A stretch of 53,415 nucleotides of DNA from Xylophilus ampelinus (GTDB lineage: Bacteria; Pseudomonadota; Gammaproteobacteria; Burkholderiales; Burkholderiaceae_C), in NCBI RefSeq assembly GCF_901875635.1, contig NZ_CABFMN010000099.1, positions 1-53,415 of the forward strand. Reading direction: 5' to 3'. The notes below the pieces were generated by a model. It was not told where the DNA came from, ran no database searches, and saw nothing but the letters and a program-made list of their open reading frames with translations. This document shows positions 32,809 through 49,962 of this stretch, piece after piece. Within the stretch, counting starts at the first letter, position 1. Each line of letters starts with the position of its first letter. A program made the translations under genes and the position numbers.

Positions 32809-33240
32809 TCAATCCGAAGAACCGCGAAGCAGATCAACAGCTTGCGAATTGTTCAGGGCGGACTCATTAAGCCCGCACGACGTCATCTTTGCCAGCAGCG
32901 CTGGGACATCGCTTTGTGAGATGCCAATCCCGCAAAGCATCAGCGAGCCCGAGTCGGGCTTGCGCTCAATAGCCCGCCACTCGGACTTCAAAATTTCCAG
33001 AATTTCTTTTAGCGCTGCTTTCTCGGAGCCAGCGCTCCATTCCCAGACCTGTCGAACGGGCTCGATTTCAACAAGCATTGGGAAATACGTCTGGAAGGCC
33101 CCTCCAAGAATTTTGTGGCTTGGAATAATAGGGGAGAACCTCATGCCTGATGGTGCTGCACGGACCCGCCCTTCTGGCGGTACGTAGAACTCAAGGTCGA
33201 AAAAGATTACTTTCGAGGTGTCTGGGAAGTAACGAAGCAT
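32809..33240 (-). CDS. Hypothetical protein, possible DEDD-type exonuclease fragment
   Basis: About 143 residues from ATG 33240 (MLRYFPDTSKVIFFDLEFYVP). The segment VIFFDLEFY resembles motif I (DxE) of RNase H-fold 3'-5' exonucleases, and CGIGISQSDVPALLAKM could be motif II. The expected third motif is absent. The frame ends right where the IS5 end should lie, so the 3' part was probably replaced by the insertion. The exonuclease reading is tentative. An in-frame upstream ATG (33309) exists. Confidence 0.4.
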   Translation of the reverse strand: MLRYFPDTSKVIFFDLEFYVPPEGRVRAAPSGMRFSPIIPSHKILGGAFQTYFPMLVEIEPVRQVWEWSAGSEKAALKEILEILKSEWRAIERKPDSGSLMLCGIGISQSDVPALLAKMTSCGLNESALNNSQAVDLLRGSSD

Positions 33241-33404
33241 TGCGGAAGTTGTTTGGGGCTCTTGGTGCTGTTCAACGCGCGGGTGAGGAACCGCGCCCAA
33301 GACGAACAATCATCGCTACGAAGGCACGCTGCTTCTAATGCCGCGAGCATACCTTCATCCGCGTGCATCGGCATCATTAGGTCTTCGTGTACGGGTTCGT
33401 TCAA
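33207..33404 (-). CDS. Possible small protein
   Basis: A 65-residue frame with a TTG start at 33404 reads NEPVHEDLMMPMHADEGML and AALEAACLRSDDCSSWARFL, with protein-like composition. It overlaps the start of the following gene by 34 bases in another frame. The open frame extends about 60 bases further upstream to a TAG, without a better start. No family recognised; it could be the N-terminal part of a frameshifted gene. Confidence 0.25.
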   Translation of the reverse strand: MNEPVHEDLMMPMHADEGMLAALEAACLRSDDCSSWARFLTRALNSTKSPKQLPQCFVTSQTPRK

Positions 33405-33678
33405 GCTGCCAATGAAGTTGATCGGACCTGCGAAACTCCGCCAAGTTAGGGCTCGATAGAGCAGTTCCTACCTTTCGATTTCGAAGCTTAGCGACTCGAT
33501 CAATTACCTACTTCTAGCGTTGCAAGTCACACTGTGCTGACCTTGTGTATTTATTTATCACCTATGTCTATGAAGTAAGGAGCTAAAGCTTCGCGGTGGT
33601 GAGTAGAGGGATAGAACAGTGTGGTTCAGTAAACCTTTCTCATCTTTTCTTTTTCCGTCCAGAGAAACGTTGTACAAA

Positions 33679-34428
33679 ATGGTAGCATTTAGACTTGAAA
33701 TCAAATCCTACGGCAAAGGAAGCGCTGCAGATCGAGTTCGCTACGCGCTCAAACCCAAGCAGGCCGATGGTTCCGACATTTTGGGACATGGACACTTCAA
33801 TCTGCCCAATTTCGCTCGCAATGATCCGGTCGAGTATTTTCGCAATTCTGACCTGTACGAGAGGAAGAATGGCTCCGCCGGCCGTCAAATGACGATTTGG
33901 CTCCCGGCAGAGCTTCCCGATGACGCCAACGTCGAGCTTGCAGCCAAGCTCGCGCACACGCTGGCCGGTCCGCGGCCGACGATGTACTCAGTACATAAAA
34001 GGCACGGGAGCATCTCCGGAACGGACCACCCGCATGTACACGTCGTGTCGGGCGATCGAGTCGACGACGGCTTAGAGCGAGATGCAAAGCGCCACTTTTC
34101 TCGCGCTCTTGCGGCAGACCCAAGCCTTGGTGGCGCCAAGAAGCTCAGCGGCGGCCGAACACCCGGCGAGATGGCGGAGGACGTGCGTCAAAAGCGAGAG
34201 ACCGCTGGAGACTTAATCAATGCGGCTCTCGCTGCACATGGATTGTCGGGTCGAGTTGACCCGCGTTCGATGCGGGAACGTGGCATCACAAGACCCTGGG
34301 AGCCAACGCTTCGGCAATCGCAGATCCGGGCTCTCTCGGATGACCAAAAGACTGAAATCCAGCGCCGGCGCGTGGCGACGAAAGCGCTGAAGAAGGACAA
34401 CTACTCGCCGCGCGAGGAGAGCAACTGA
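33679..34428 (+). CDS. MobA/MobL-type relaxase, short form
   Basis: A 249-residue protein from ATG 33679 (MVAFRLEIKSYGKGSAADRV); an in-frame start at 33619 is possible. The metal-binding histidine motif is DHPHVHVVSGDR, of the HUH type found in plasmid mobilisation relaxases. SGGRTPGEMAEDVRQKRE and AAHGLSGRVDPRSMRERGI match the region after it in MobA/MobL and TraA-like proteins. The usual primase or helicase extensions are absent. Relaxases nick oriT to start DNA transfer. The gene stands alone, next to tRNA-Phe, in DNA that is A/T-richer than its surroundings from about 33480 to 33720 (no gene seen in 33405-33678). Confidence 0.78.
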   Translation: MVAFRLEIKSYGKGSAADRVRYALKPKQADGSDILGHGHFNLPNFARNDPVEYFRNSDLYERKNGSAGRQMTIWLPAELPDDANVELAAKLAHTLAGPRPTMYSVHKRHGSISGTDHPHVHVVSGDRVDDGLERDAKRHFSRALAADPSLGGAKKLSGGRTPGEMAEDVRQKRETAGDLINAALAAHGLSGRVDPRSMRERGITRPWEPTLRQSQIRALSDDQKTEIQRRRVATKALKKDNYSPREESN

Positions 34429-34505
34429 TGCCGCCGCCAATCCGCGGCGGATCGGCCCAGCAAAAGGGGCCGGCCGGCGGCCTCGACGGGTCCCAGGAGC
34501 CTTAA
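34428..34505 (+). CDS. Possible 25-residue leader-type ORF coupled to the relaxase
   Basis: The relaxase TGA overlaps an ATG (TGATG), with GAGGAG 9 bases before it. The 25-codon frame reads MPPPIRGGSAQQKGPAGGL and ends in TAA. Coupling suggests translation; the Pro/Gly-rich product is not recognised and may be the start of a deleted downstream gene. Confidence 0.25.
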   Translation: MPPPIRGGSAQQKGPAGGLDGSQEP

Positions 34506-34860
34506 GTGCAGGGATGTCGAGGGAGGCAGCCTTGGGAGCCCAGTCGAGGCCAAGAGCGCTCCTGCACTGTCCGAAGCGGTTGCTTGGCGCCCCAGCACCC
34601 CGCACGCAAGCGCGCGGCCATCTCCTGGAGACAGTGCCTACGGACAACCGTCCGGATGTTCGGTTGGAGCGCAGCGCACGCGAGCGCTCGACCAATGGAA
34701 AGGTGGCTAAGTCTGCTAACTGTTAGCCGGGTTAGCCGCCTTCCCGCCCTGCGCATGGGTCCTACCGACCTCTAGCTGGTGCTGCACCAAATGCGGCATG
34801 CCGCACAAGGCTGCTCAGCCTAAGCGAAATGCCTACATAGCGCCTACACAGCTTGAAAAC
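34506..34860. other. Gene-less stretch between relaxase and tRNA-Phe
   Basis: No convincing gene on either strand. It contains TAGCC/GGCTA-type repeats at 34705-34737 (GGCTAA, GCTAAC, GTTAGCC, GGTTAGCC) and a perfect 14-base palindrome TGCGGCATGCCGCA at 34792-34805. Such structure could be a remnant of a transfer origin or attachment region, which cannot be decided here. Confidence 0.45.
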
Positions 34861-34889
34861 AAAAAAGCCCGACTCTGCTGAGTCGGGCT
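34861..34889 (-). terminator. Rho-independent terminator after tRNA-Phe
   Basis: AGCCCGACTC and GAGTCGGGCT pair perfectly (10 bp) around TGCT, and six T residues follow on the minus strand. It ends the tRNA-Phe (and possibly ntrYX) transcript. Confidence 0.85.
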
Positions 34890-34914
34890 AATTATTTGAT
34901 TTCCTTAGGAATTT

Positions 34915-34990
34915 TGGTGGCCTGGGGCGGAATCGAACCACCGACACGCGGATTTTCAATCCGCTGCTCTACCAACTGAGCTACCGGGCC
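34915..34990 (-). tRNA. tRNA-Phe (GAA)
   Basis: A 76-base cloverleaf with encoded CCA. The D arm is GCTC...GAGC, the anticodon arm GCGGA/TCCGC with loop TTGAAAA (anticodon GAA), and the T arm GGTGG/CCGCC with loop TTCGATT. The acceptor GGCCCGG / CCAGGCC has one C-A mismatch at the fifth pair. It follows ntrX by 35 bases. tRNA-Phe 3' ends are frequent island integration sites, and accessory DNA begins right after it. Confidence 0.95.
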
Positions 34991-35025
34991 ATCTCGCTTC
35001 CGGGTGGAACCGAGGGAGCCTCAGA

Positions 35026-35724
35026 TTATACAGCGCTTCTGCGGCCCCTCGACAGGTCGACGCCGAGTTGCTTGAGTTTTCTGTAGAGGTGCGTGCGTTC
35101 GAGGCCGGTCTTCTCGGCCACGCGCGTCATCGAGCCGTTTTCCATGGCGAGGTGGAACTCGAAGTAGGCCTTCTCGAAGCCATCGCGCGCATCGCGCAGC
35201 GGACGGTCGAGGTCGAAGCTTTGCAGCGCCTGCGGGCCGGGGTCGACCACCGGCACAGGCGCCAGCGCCGCGGCCATCGCACCCGGCACGCTGCCGCTGG
35301 TGACGGTGGGCGCAAAGCCGGCGGCTGGCGGCACCACGCTGGCTGCGGCGCGCCGTGCATCCTCGCGCGCGAGGCCCTGCTCCACCGCCTTGAGCAGCTT
35401 CTGCATGGTGATGGGCTTCTCGAGGAAGGCGAAGGCGCCGATGCGCGTCGCTTCCACGGCCGTGTCGATCGTCGCGTGGCCGCTCATCATGATGACGGGC
35501 ATGCTCAGCAGGTTGGCCGTGGACCATTCCTTGAGCAGCGTGACGCCGTCGGTATCGGGCATCCAGATGTCGAGCAGCACGAGGTCGGGGCGGGCCCGCT
35601 GCCGCGCGGCACGGGCCTCGGAGGCGTTCTCCGCGAGCTCGACGTTGTGGCCTTCGTCATTGAGGATTTCGAAGAGCAGGTCTCGGATACCCAACTCGTC
35701 GTCGACCACCAGGATGTTTGCCAT
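35026..35724 (-). CDS. ntrX: NtrX-like response regulator (receiver plus Fis-type HTH, no AAA+ domain)
   Basis: 232 residues from ATG 35724 (MANILVVDDELGIRDLLFEI). The receiver has the acidic pair VVDDE, the phosphoryl Asp in LVLLDIWMPDTDG, Thr/Ser in IMMSGHA and Lys in FLEKP. A Pro/Ala-rich linker follows, then a Fis-like helix-turn-helix (VAEKTGLERTHLYRKLKQLG). Full NtrX/NtrC proteins carry a sigma-54-interacting AAA+ domain of ~240 residues between these parts; it is absent here. The short form seems common in this bacterial group. It is partner of the adjacent NtrY. Confidence 0.88.
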   Translation of the reverse strand: MANILVVDDELGIRDLLFEILNDEGHNVELAENASEARAARQRARPDLVLLDIWMPDTDGVTLLKEWSTANLLSMPVIMMSGHATIDTAVEATRIGAFAFLEKPITMQKLLKAVEQGLAREDARRAAASVVPPAAGFAPTVTSGSVPGAMAAALAPVPVVDPGPQALQSFDLDRPLRDARDGFEKAYFEFHLAMENGSMTRVAEKTGLERTHLYRKLKQLGVDLSRGRRSAV

Positions 35725-35778
35725 GAATGTTTGTGTGCTTGCTCGCGTTGCGTGATTGGTCGCCCACACACCAGACGA

Positions 35779-38103
35779 TCAGGTGGTCGGGGCGGACGTC
35801 TTGGATTCGTTCTTGGAGGTGTTGACAGCCCGCTCGACTGTGATCGCAAATGATAGCGACACTTGCGCACCGGCCACAGCCCCGTCGGCACTGCGGTTGG
35901 ACAGTTCGACGCGTGCGCCGTGCTCGTCGGCGATCTTCTTGACCACCGCGAGCCCCAAGCCGGTGCCCTTGCTCTTGGTGGTCACGTAGGGTTCGAAAGC
36001 GCGCTGCAGGATGTGCGGCGCAAAGCCGGAACCACTGTCCAGCACGGTGAGACGCACACGCTGGCCCGAGTCGGCGAGGCGTGTTCGGATGACCACCGGG
36101 TGCACCGTCTCGGCGCCCACCGCGGCCGCTTCAGTGGCGTCCTGGGCGTTTTGCAACAGGTTGTGAATTACCTGTCGAAGTTGTTGCTCGTCGCCGCGAA
36201 TGGGCGGACAGCGCGGGTCCAGTTCGGCCTGCACGGGCACCTTGGCGTTCTCGGTGCCGTAGAGATGCAGCACGTCGGTGACGAGGGCGTTGAGGTCCAC
36301 CGGCTGCAATTGCGCGGTGGGCAGGCGCGCGTAGTCGCGGAATTCGTTGACCAGCCGCTTCATCGCGTCGACCTGGTCGACGATGGTCTTCACGGACTTC
36401 GTCAGTATGGCCTCCTCGGGCGGGGCGACCTTGCCGCTGAGCTTCATCTCCAGGCGCTCGGCCGAGAGCTGGATGGGCGTGAGCGGGTTCTTGATCTCGT
36501 GCGCGAGGCGGCGCGCCACTTCGCCCCAGGCCTGCGCACGCTGCGCCGAGACGATCTCGGAGATGTCGTCGAAGACCAGCAGCCGCCCCGCGCCCGGCAG
36601 GCTGGCGCCGCGCGCGACGATGTTCACGGCGTTGCGCTCGACGCCGGTGCCGCTGGCATGCAGCTCGTAGGCATGCTGCCAATGGTCGAGGCCATGCTGC
36701 GCGGCATCGACTTCGAATTCGTCGAACTGCTGCTGCACGCCGAGCGCGAACTCCGCGAGGCCGGGCACCTCGGCGAGCGGCCGGCCCTCGTAGGCGGCCA
36801 GCGGCGCACGCAGCACGCGCGTCGCGCCCGGGTTCGTCGAGCGGATGACGCCGCCCGCGTCGAGCACGATGACGCCGGAGGTGAGGTTGTCCAGGATGGT
36901 CTGCAGGTTGGCACGGGCCGCATCGACCTGCCCCATGCTCTGCTCGACCGCCGCACGCGCGTCGGCGAGCTGCTGCGTCATCACCGCGAAGGATCGCGTG
37001 AGGCCGCCGAGTTCGTCACGCCCCTGCGACACCTGCGTGGGACGCAGGTCGCCCGCCGCCACCTGGCGCACGCCGTCGGCGAGCACGAGCAGCGGCCGCG
37101 CGAGCTGGTTGCCGAAGAGCACCGCCAGCAGCACGGCACCGAAGACCGCGAGGAACAGGCTGAGCGTGAGCGTGCCGATGTACATGCGGCGCAGTCCTTC
37201 GCGGGCCAGGGCGCGCTCCTGGTACTCACGGTTGGCCTCCTGCACGGCCAGCGCATTGGCCACCACGGCCGGCGGCAGTGCCTGGGTGATCTGCAGGAAG
37301 CGCGGCTCGCTGCTCAGGTCGAAGCCCGGCCGCGGCACCACGGCCACCGCCTTGACCAGCGCAGGCGTCGGCGCCGCGCCCGCGGCGACGCCGGCCTCCG
37401 CGGTCTCGTCCAGGCCCTCGATGTGGGACACCACCCGGTCGGCGCGGACCTGGCGCAACAGCTGCGGCGATGGCCGTTCGGGGTTCAGTTCGAAGCGCGA
37501 GCTGCCGGCACTGCCGATGAGTTGGCCGGTGGAACTCCACAGCATCACGTTGCTGGCGCCGAGTTGCTCGCGCAGGCGGTCGAGCGCCAGGCCGGCACTG
37601 GTGTCCGGCACCTGCGACAGTTGCGCACCCGCCGCCCGCGTCTTGGCCGCGAGGTCGTCGGACAGCGAGTCGAGCGTGGCGCGCCCCAGGTTCAGGCCGG
37701 CATCGAGCGCGCCCTCGACCTTGACGTCGAACCAGCTCTCGATGGAACGGGCCACGAACTGGTAGGACACGGTGTAGACCAGGATGCCCGGCACCACGCC
37801 CACCAGCGCGAAGATGGCGGCGAGCTTGATCAGCAGGCGGCTGCCGAACTTCCCTTGTCGCAGGCGCCGGATGAGGCGGAACGCGACCCATCCGATGACC
37901 AGCACCAGCAGCACGGCCACCACGACGTTGATGGTGAACAGGCGCGCGTAGTTGCGTTCGTAGAGGGCGCGGTTGTTGGTCGCTTGCGCCAGCAGGAACA
38001 TCAGCACCAGACCGATCGCCGTGACGGCGGCGGCACCGACGCCGATCGCCCAGCGCACGCCTCGCGAGCGCCGCGGCAGCGCCACCGGCGATGGTTCGTT
38101 CAA
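35779..38103 (-). CDS. ntrY: NtrY-like membrane sensor histidine kinase
   Basis: 774 residues. Three or four membrane segments lie near residues 20-120 and 300-330 with a periplasmic region between; then HAMP (NQLARPLLVLADGVRQVAAGDL), PAS (ILDNLTSGVIVLDAGG), the H box RRLAHEIKNPLTPIQLSAERLE with the phospho-His, and the ATPase boxes NLLQNAQDAT, DSGSGFA and GTGLGLAVVKKI. It phosphorylates the response regulator encoded 54 bases downstream. NtrYX pairs are linked to nitrogen, redox and envelope control. The ATG overlaps the DUF4390 stop (ATGA). Confidence 0.92.
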   Translation of the reverse strand: MNEPSPVALPRRSRGVRWAIGVGAAAVTAIGLVLMFLLAQATNNRALYERNYARLFTINVVVAVLLVLVIGWVAFRLIRRLRQGKFGSRLLIKLAAIFALVGVVPGILVYTVSYQFVARSIESWFDVKVEGALDAGLNLGRATLDSLSDDLAAKTRAAGAQLSQVPDTSAGLALDRLREQLGASNVMLWSSTGQLIGSAGSSRFELNPERPSPQLLRQVRADRVVSHIEGLDETAEAGVAAGAAPTPALVKAVAVVPRPGFDLSSEPRFLQITQALPPAVVANALAVQEANREYQERALAREGLRRMYIGTLTLSLFLAVFGAVLLAVLFGNQLARPLLVLADGVRQVAAGDLRPTQVSQGRDELGGLTRSFAVMTQQLADARAAVEQSMGQVDAARANLQTILDNLTSGVIVLDAGGVIRSTNPGATRVLRAPLAAYEGRPLAEVPGLAEFALGVQQQFDEFEVDAAQHGLDHWQHAYELHASGTGVERNAVNIVARGASLPGAGRLLVFDDISEIVSAQRAQAWGEVARRLAHEIKNPLTPIQLSAERLEMKLSGKVAPPEEAILTKSVKTIVDQVDAMKRLVNEFRDYARLPTAQLQPVDLNALVTDVLHLYGTENAKVPVQAELDPRCPPIRGDEQQLRQVIHNLLQNAQDATEAAAVGAETVHPVVIRTRLADSGQRVRLTVLDSGSGFAPHILQRAFEPYVTTKSKGTGLGLAVVKKIADEHGARVELSNRSADGAVAGAQVSLSFAITVERAVNTSKNESKTSAPTT

Positions 38104-38759
38104 CGCAGCGTCTCCACCGGCAGCTTGGCCGTGCGCTCGACCGAGACGTTCCAGTCGGACTGGCCGACCAGCCCGATCTGGAAGGGCCGGGGCAGCTGCG
38201 AGGTGTCGAGGCGGAAGCGGAAGACCACCGTCTGCGGGCTGTCATCGGGAACCTCCGACGCATCGCCCATGCGCAGGCGGCCGATGCGGCGCACGGCATC
38301 CAGCGCTTCGTCCAGCGTGTCGAAGTTCTGGTTGAGGGTGATGCCGGCCACGGCGGTGGTGATCGGAAAGGGCGAGACGGCGAGCCGCCAGCGCCGCGTG
38401 AGTGGCTGGTAGGTCAGGCGCATGTGCCGCGCCACCTGGGCGATCTTCTGGTCGGTCCAGTACCAGCGCTCGCGGTAGAGCTCGGCCTCGGCGACGAAGT
38501 GGATGGCGATGCCCTTGTCGAGCACCTCGAGCACCGAGGGCGGCAGGTCGAACTTCACTGCGGCGCTGAGGAACACCCCGTCGTCGCCGCGTTCCAGGCG
38601 CAGTTGTGTGACCTCGGCGGCATGCGACTGGGCCTGCGCATGCAAGGGCAGCACGAACACCAGCGCCAGCATCCACAGAGCCGCCAGCCACAGGCGCCCC
38701 GGCCACCGCTCAGCGGGGCTGCTTTTCCAGCAGGGCGTAGAAGAAGCCGTCGTGCTCAC
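38100..38759 (-). CDS. DUF4390 protein, exported
   Basis: The conserved part begins LRLERGDDGVFLSAAVKFDL and includes AEAELYRERWYWTDQK and YQPLTRRWRLAV, typical of DUF4390 proteins that precede ntrY in betaproteobacteria. A hydrophobic signal (LWLAALWMLALVFVLPLHAQAQ, quoted as WLAALWMLALVFVLPLHAQA) is present. The start is uncertain: GTG 38759 gives a basic n-region before the signal and overlaps rsmB by 50 bases; ATG 38672 would cut into the signal. Function unknown; constant linkage to ntrYX suggests a shared envelope role. Confidence 0.82.
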   Translation of the reverse strand: MSTTASSTPCWKSSPAERWPGRLWLAALWMLALVFVLPLHAQAQSHAAEVTQLRLERGDDGVFLSAAVKFDLPPSVLEVLDKGIAIHFVAEAELYRERWYWTDQKIAQVARHMRLTYQPLTRRWRLAVSPFPITTAVAGITLNQNFDTLDEALDAVRRIGRLRMGDASEVPDDSPQTVVFRFRLDTSQLPRPFQIGLVGQSDWNVSVERTAKLPVETLR

Positions 38760-40083
38760 CCAGGTCATTCTCCAGGAGCCCACGGGGGCCCGCCCCGCTT
38801 TGGGGCAGCAAATGGCCGGGCGATGGGAGCAATCGGGCATCGGTGTTGTGTGCAAGAAACGCATCGATCTGCCCGCTGCCTTCCTCGCGGAAAACCGAGC
38901 AGGTGCAATAGAGAAGGCGGCCGCCGGGCCGCACCAGCGGCCACAGCGCGGCCAGCAGCATGGCCTGCTGCAGGGCCAGTTGCTCAATGTCGCTCTCCCG
39001 GCGCAGCCAGCGCACGTCGGGGTGGCGGCGCACGATGCCGGAGGCCGTGCAAGGTGCATCGAGCAGGATGCCGTCGTAGGGCTTACCGTCCCACCACTCG
39101 GCGGGGCGCGAGGCGTCGGCCACCCGCACCTCGGCGGACAGGCCCAGCCGTGCCAGGGTTTTGTCGATGCGGCGGCTGCGCGCGGCATCGATCTCGAGGG
39201 CCGTCACGGCGACGCGATCGCGGCCGCGCTCGAGCAGATGCGCCGTCTTGCCGCCCGGAGCCGCGCAGGCGTCGAGCACCCGCAGCGGGCCGGCGCCGGG
39301 CGCCGTCAGGCCGTCCAAAAGCAGCGGTGCGGCGAGTTGGGCCGCTGCATCCTGGACGGAGAACTCCCCGGCCTCGAAGCCGGGCAATTGCTGCACCGGC
39401 CGAGCCCGGTCCAGCTCGAGCCCCATCTGAGCCACTCTTCTTGCTCCCAATTTAATAGCAGCCAGCGCAGGCAGGTATTGGGCTACCGACGTTTTTGATG
39501 CATTGATCCGCAACGTCAGCGGCGCGGCGGTGTTGTCGGCCTCCAGCACGCGCTGCCACGCCTGCGGATGGGCTCGGCGCAGGCGTTCGATCCACCAGCG
39601 CGGGTGGTTCCACTGCGCCACGGGCTCGCGGTCGGTGGCCTCCACCAGTTCATCGCGTTCGCGCAGGAAGCGGCGCAGGCAGGCGTTGATGAAGCTGGCC
39701 TGGGCGCGGGTGCCGGCTTGGCGCTTGGCGGCCTCCACGGTCTGGTCGACCAGGGTGAAGGGTTCGTAGGGGGCGCGCGCCGCGTCCCAGCCCAGCGCCA
39801 GGGCCGTGCACAGCAGTGCGTCGGCGGCCGGCGGCGGCGTGCGCTTGGCCAAGTGCCGGCGCAGGGCCTCGCCACGGCCGAGCCAGCGCAGGGCGTGGAA
39901 GAGAAGCGCCTGCACGCCAGGGCGCAGCTCGGGGTCGACAGCGTCGAGCGCCACACTGCCGGAGGTGCCGGCGCGGATGGCAGCGAGGGCGCCGGCCACC
40001 TGCTGCAGCTGGCGCCACAGCGCAGGCGCCATCGGGGAATGGGGAGGCGGCGTGTCGCCGCCGGAGAGGAAAGGGTCGGGCAA
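38710..40083 (-). CDS. rsmB: 16S rRNA (cytosine-967 C5)-methyltransferase
   Basis: 457 residues. The N-terminal NusB-like helical domain (about 20-160) includes ALLFHALRWLGRGEALRR and FINACLRRFLRER. The methyltransferase part has the SAM motif VLDACAAPGGKTAHLLE, the release cysteine in DAPCTASG and the nucleophile in YCTCSVFREE. It methylates C967 of 16S rRNA. It lies 35 bases after the LemA-like gene. Confidence 0.95.
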   Translation of the reverse strand: MPDPFLSGGDTPPPHSPMAPALWRQLQQVAGALAAIRAGTSGSVALDAVDPELRPGVQALLFHALRWLGRGEALRRHLAKRTPPPAADALLCTALALGWDAARAPYEPFTLVDQTVEAAKRQAGTRAQASFINACLRRFLRERDELVEATDREPVAQWNHPRWWIERLRRAHPQAWQRVLEADNTAAPLTLRINASKTSVAQYLPALAAIKLGARRVAQMGLELDRARPVQQLPGFEAGEFSVQDAAAQLAAPLLLDGLTAPGAGPLRVLDACAAPGGKTAHLLERGRDRVAVTALEIDAARSRRIDKTLARLGLSAEVRVADASRPAEWWDGKPYDGILLDAPCTASGIVRRHPDVRWLRRESDIEQLALQQAMLLAALWPLVRPGGRLLYCTCSVFREEGSGQIDAFLAHNTDARLLPSPGHLLPQSGAGPRGLLENDLGEHDGFFYALLEKQPR

Positions 40084-40118
40084 GGTCGGGGGATGGTAAG
40101 GGGTCGTGCCGTGGCCGT

Positions 40119-40724
40119 TCAGACCAGGGGCGCCGCCGCTCTGAGCCGGAAGGCCCAGGCCACGAAGACGGCTGGAAACTGGCGAATCGCCGCGTTGTAC
40201 TGGAGCACGGCGGCGTTGAACTGCGCCCGTGTGATCTCGACCAGCGCCGAAGGTTCGGGCCAGGCCATGGGCGCGGAAGGTGCCGGCGATGCACCGGCGC
40301 TGCTCTCTCGCGGACCGAGCAGGCTGGCCGGGCGCGAGAGCGTGCCGTCCGCTTCGAAGCTCACCAGCTCGTCGGGGTGCACGCGCTCCCAGGCGGCCAG
40401 GAGTACGCGCAAGGCAGTGGCCAGCGCACCCATGGCCGCCGGATCGAGGGGCCTGGCGCGCGTGACGCCGAGCACGGTGAGGGCCTGTCCGGCCGCCGCC
40501 TGCAAGGCGGTATCGGCCGCGCGCGGTGGCTCGCCCCTTTCGGATGGCGCCCCGAGCGACGCCTGGACGAAGTCGAGCTGCCGCACCAGCAGCGCGTCGA
40601 GTGCGCCGTAGGCCTGCAGCGCTGCCGAGCGCAGCCGCACCAGACGGTTGTGCGCCCCGACGAACCAGAACAGCGCCACGGCCGCTGCCGCCCAGTTCAG
40701 CAGTGAATGGCTGAGCCAGCTCAT
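40119..40724 (-). CDS. LemA-family membrane protein
   Basis: 201 residues with one N-terminal membrane helix (NWAAAAVALFWFVGAH) followed by the long helical domain of LemA proteins (NRLVRLRSAALQAYGALDAL; AQFNAAVLQYNAAIRQFPA). The second segment is the most typical family signature. Function unknown. It heads the lemA-rsmB-DUF4390-ntrYX string, just after the rpoC terminator. Confidence 0.85.
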   Translation of the reverse strand: MSWLSHSLLNWAAAAVALFWFVGAHNRLVRLRSAALQAYGALDALLVRQLDFVQASLGAPSERGEPPRAADTALQAAAGQALTVLGVTRARPLDPAAMGALATALRVLLAAWERVHPDELVSFEADGTLSRPASLLGPRESSAGASPAPSAPMAWPEPSALVEITRAQFNAAVLQYNAAIRQFPAVFVAWAFRLRAAAPLV

Positions 40725-40763
40725 GGACAGTTCCCGCGGCTGCGCCGGGTGGCAGCCACGACG

Positions 40764-40798
40764 AAAAACGCCCCCCTTCCCGGGGAGGAAGGGGGGCG
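40764..40798 (-). terminator. Rho-independent terminator of the rpoBC operon
   Basis: CGCCCCCCTTCC and GGAAGGGGGGCG form a 12-bp stem around CGGGGA, followed on the minus strand by TTTTT. It lies 51 bases after the rpoC stop. Confidence 0.92.
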
Positions 40799-40849
40799 CT
40801 GGAGGCCGCTCATGGCCATGCAGGCGTCAGCGACGACGCAGGACGACGA

Positions 40850-45088
<4,239 letters not shown>

Positions 45089-45112
45089 AAGACTCTTTCC
45101 TCTTCTTCCTGA

Positions 45113-49237
<4,125 letters not shown>

Positions 49238-49486
49238 GAGAGCTCCGGGGCTTGAGGTCATCAGCGACTGGGGTCAGGCGCGCGGGGCGGCGTTCCTGCT
49301 TGGCGGCTGGCCACTACCAGCGATGGCGGACGGCGATGCATTGCACATCGCCCGAACCAAGGGGTCTTCTGTAGTCGGGGTCAGAAGACACTCGAAAGCC
49401 GTATTTTCCTGGGCTTCCCCTCGACCTGCGGGTCGCGGGGAAATCGGCGAAAAGCCGGTTTTCGGGTGCGCTCTGAAAGCGGCAAA

Positions 49487-49517
49487 GGCTGGAAGGCCCT
49501 TTCGGGCACTTCCAGCC
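49487..49517 (-). promoter_or_regulatory. Hairpin in the rplL-rpoB gap (attenuator-like)
   Basis: GGCTGGAAG and CTTCCAGCC pair around a GC-rich loop that itself can fold (GCCC..GGGC). It lies 17 bases after the rplL stop within a 296-base gap to rpoB. In E. coli this gap holds a partial terminator and an RNase III site that lower rpoBC expression; a like role is inferred from position. The rest of the gap shows no gene. Confidence 0.5.
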
Positions 49518-49533
49518 TCGCAAGAGGGCTGAA

Positions 49534-49911
<378 letters not shown>

Positions 49912-49962
49912 TTTGATTTCCTAAAACAGATTGGGTTGGTTGCCGCGAAATCCAGCGATGGA

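Noticed and set aside
34915..34990. A second copy of the tRNA-Phe 3' end as an att repeat in the window
   Set aside because: I read for it and found none; the other end of any island would lie beyond the left edge.
35863..38412. 849-codon plus-strand frame across ntrY
   Set aside because: Antisense shadow of ntrY and DUF4390.
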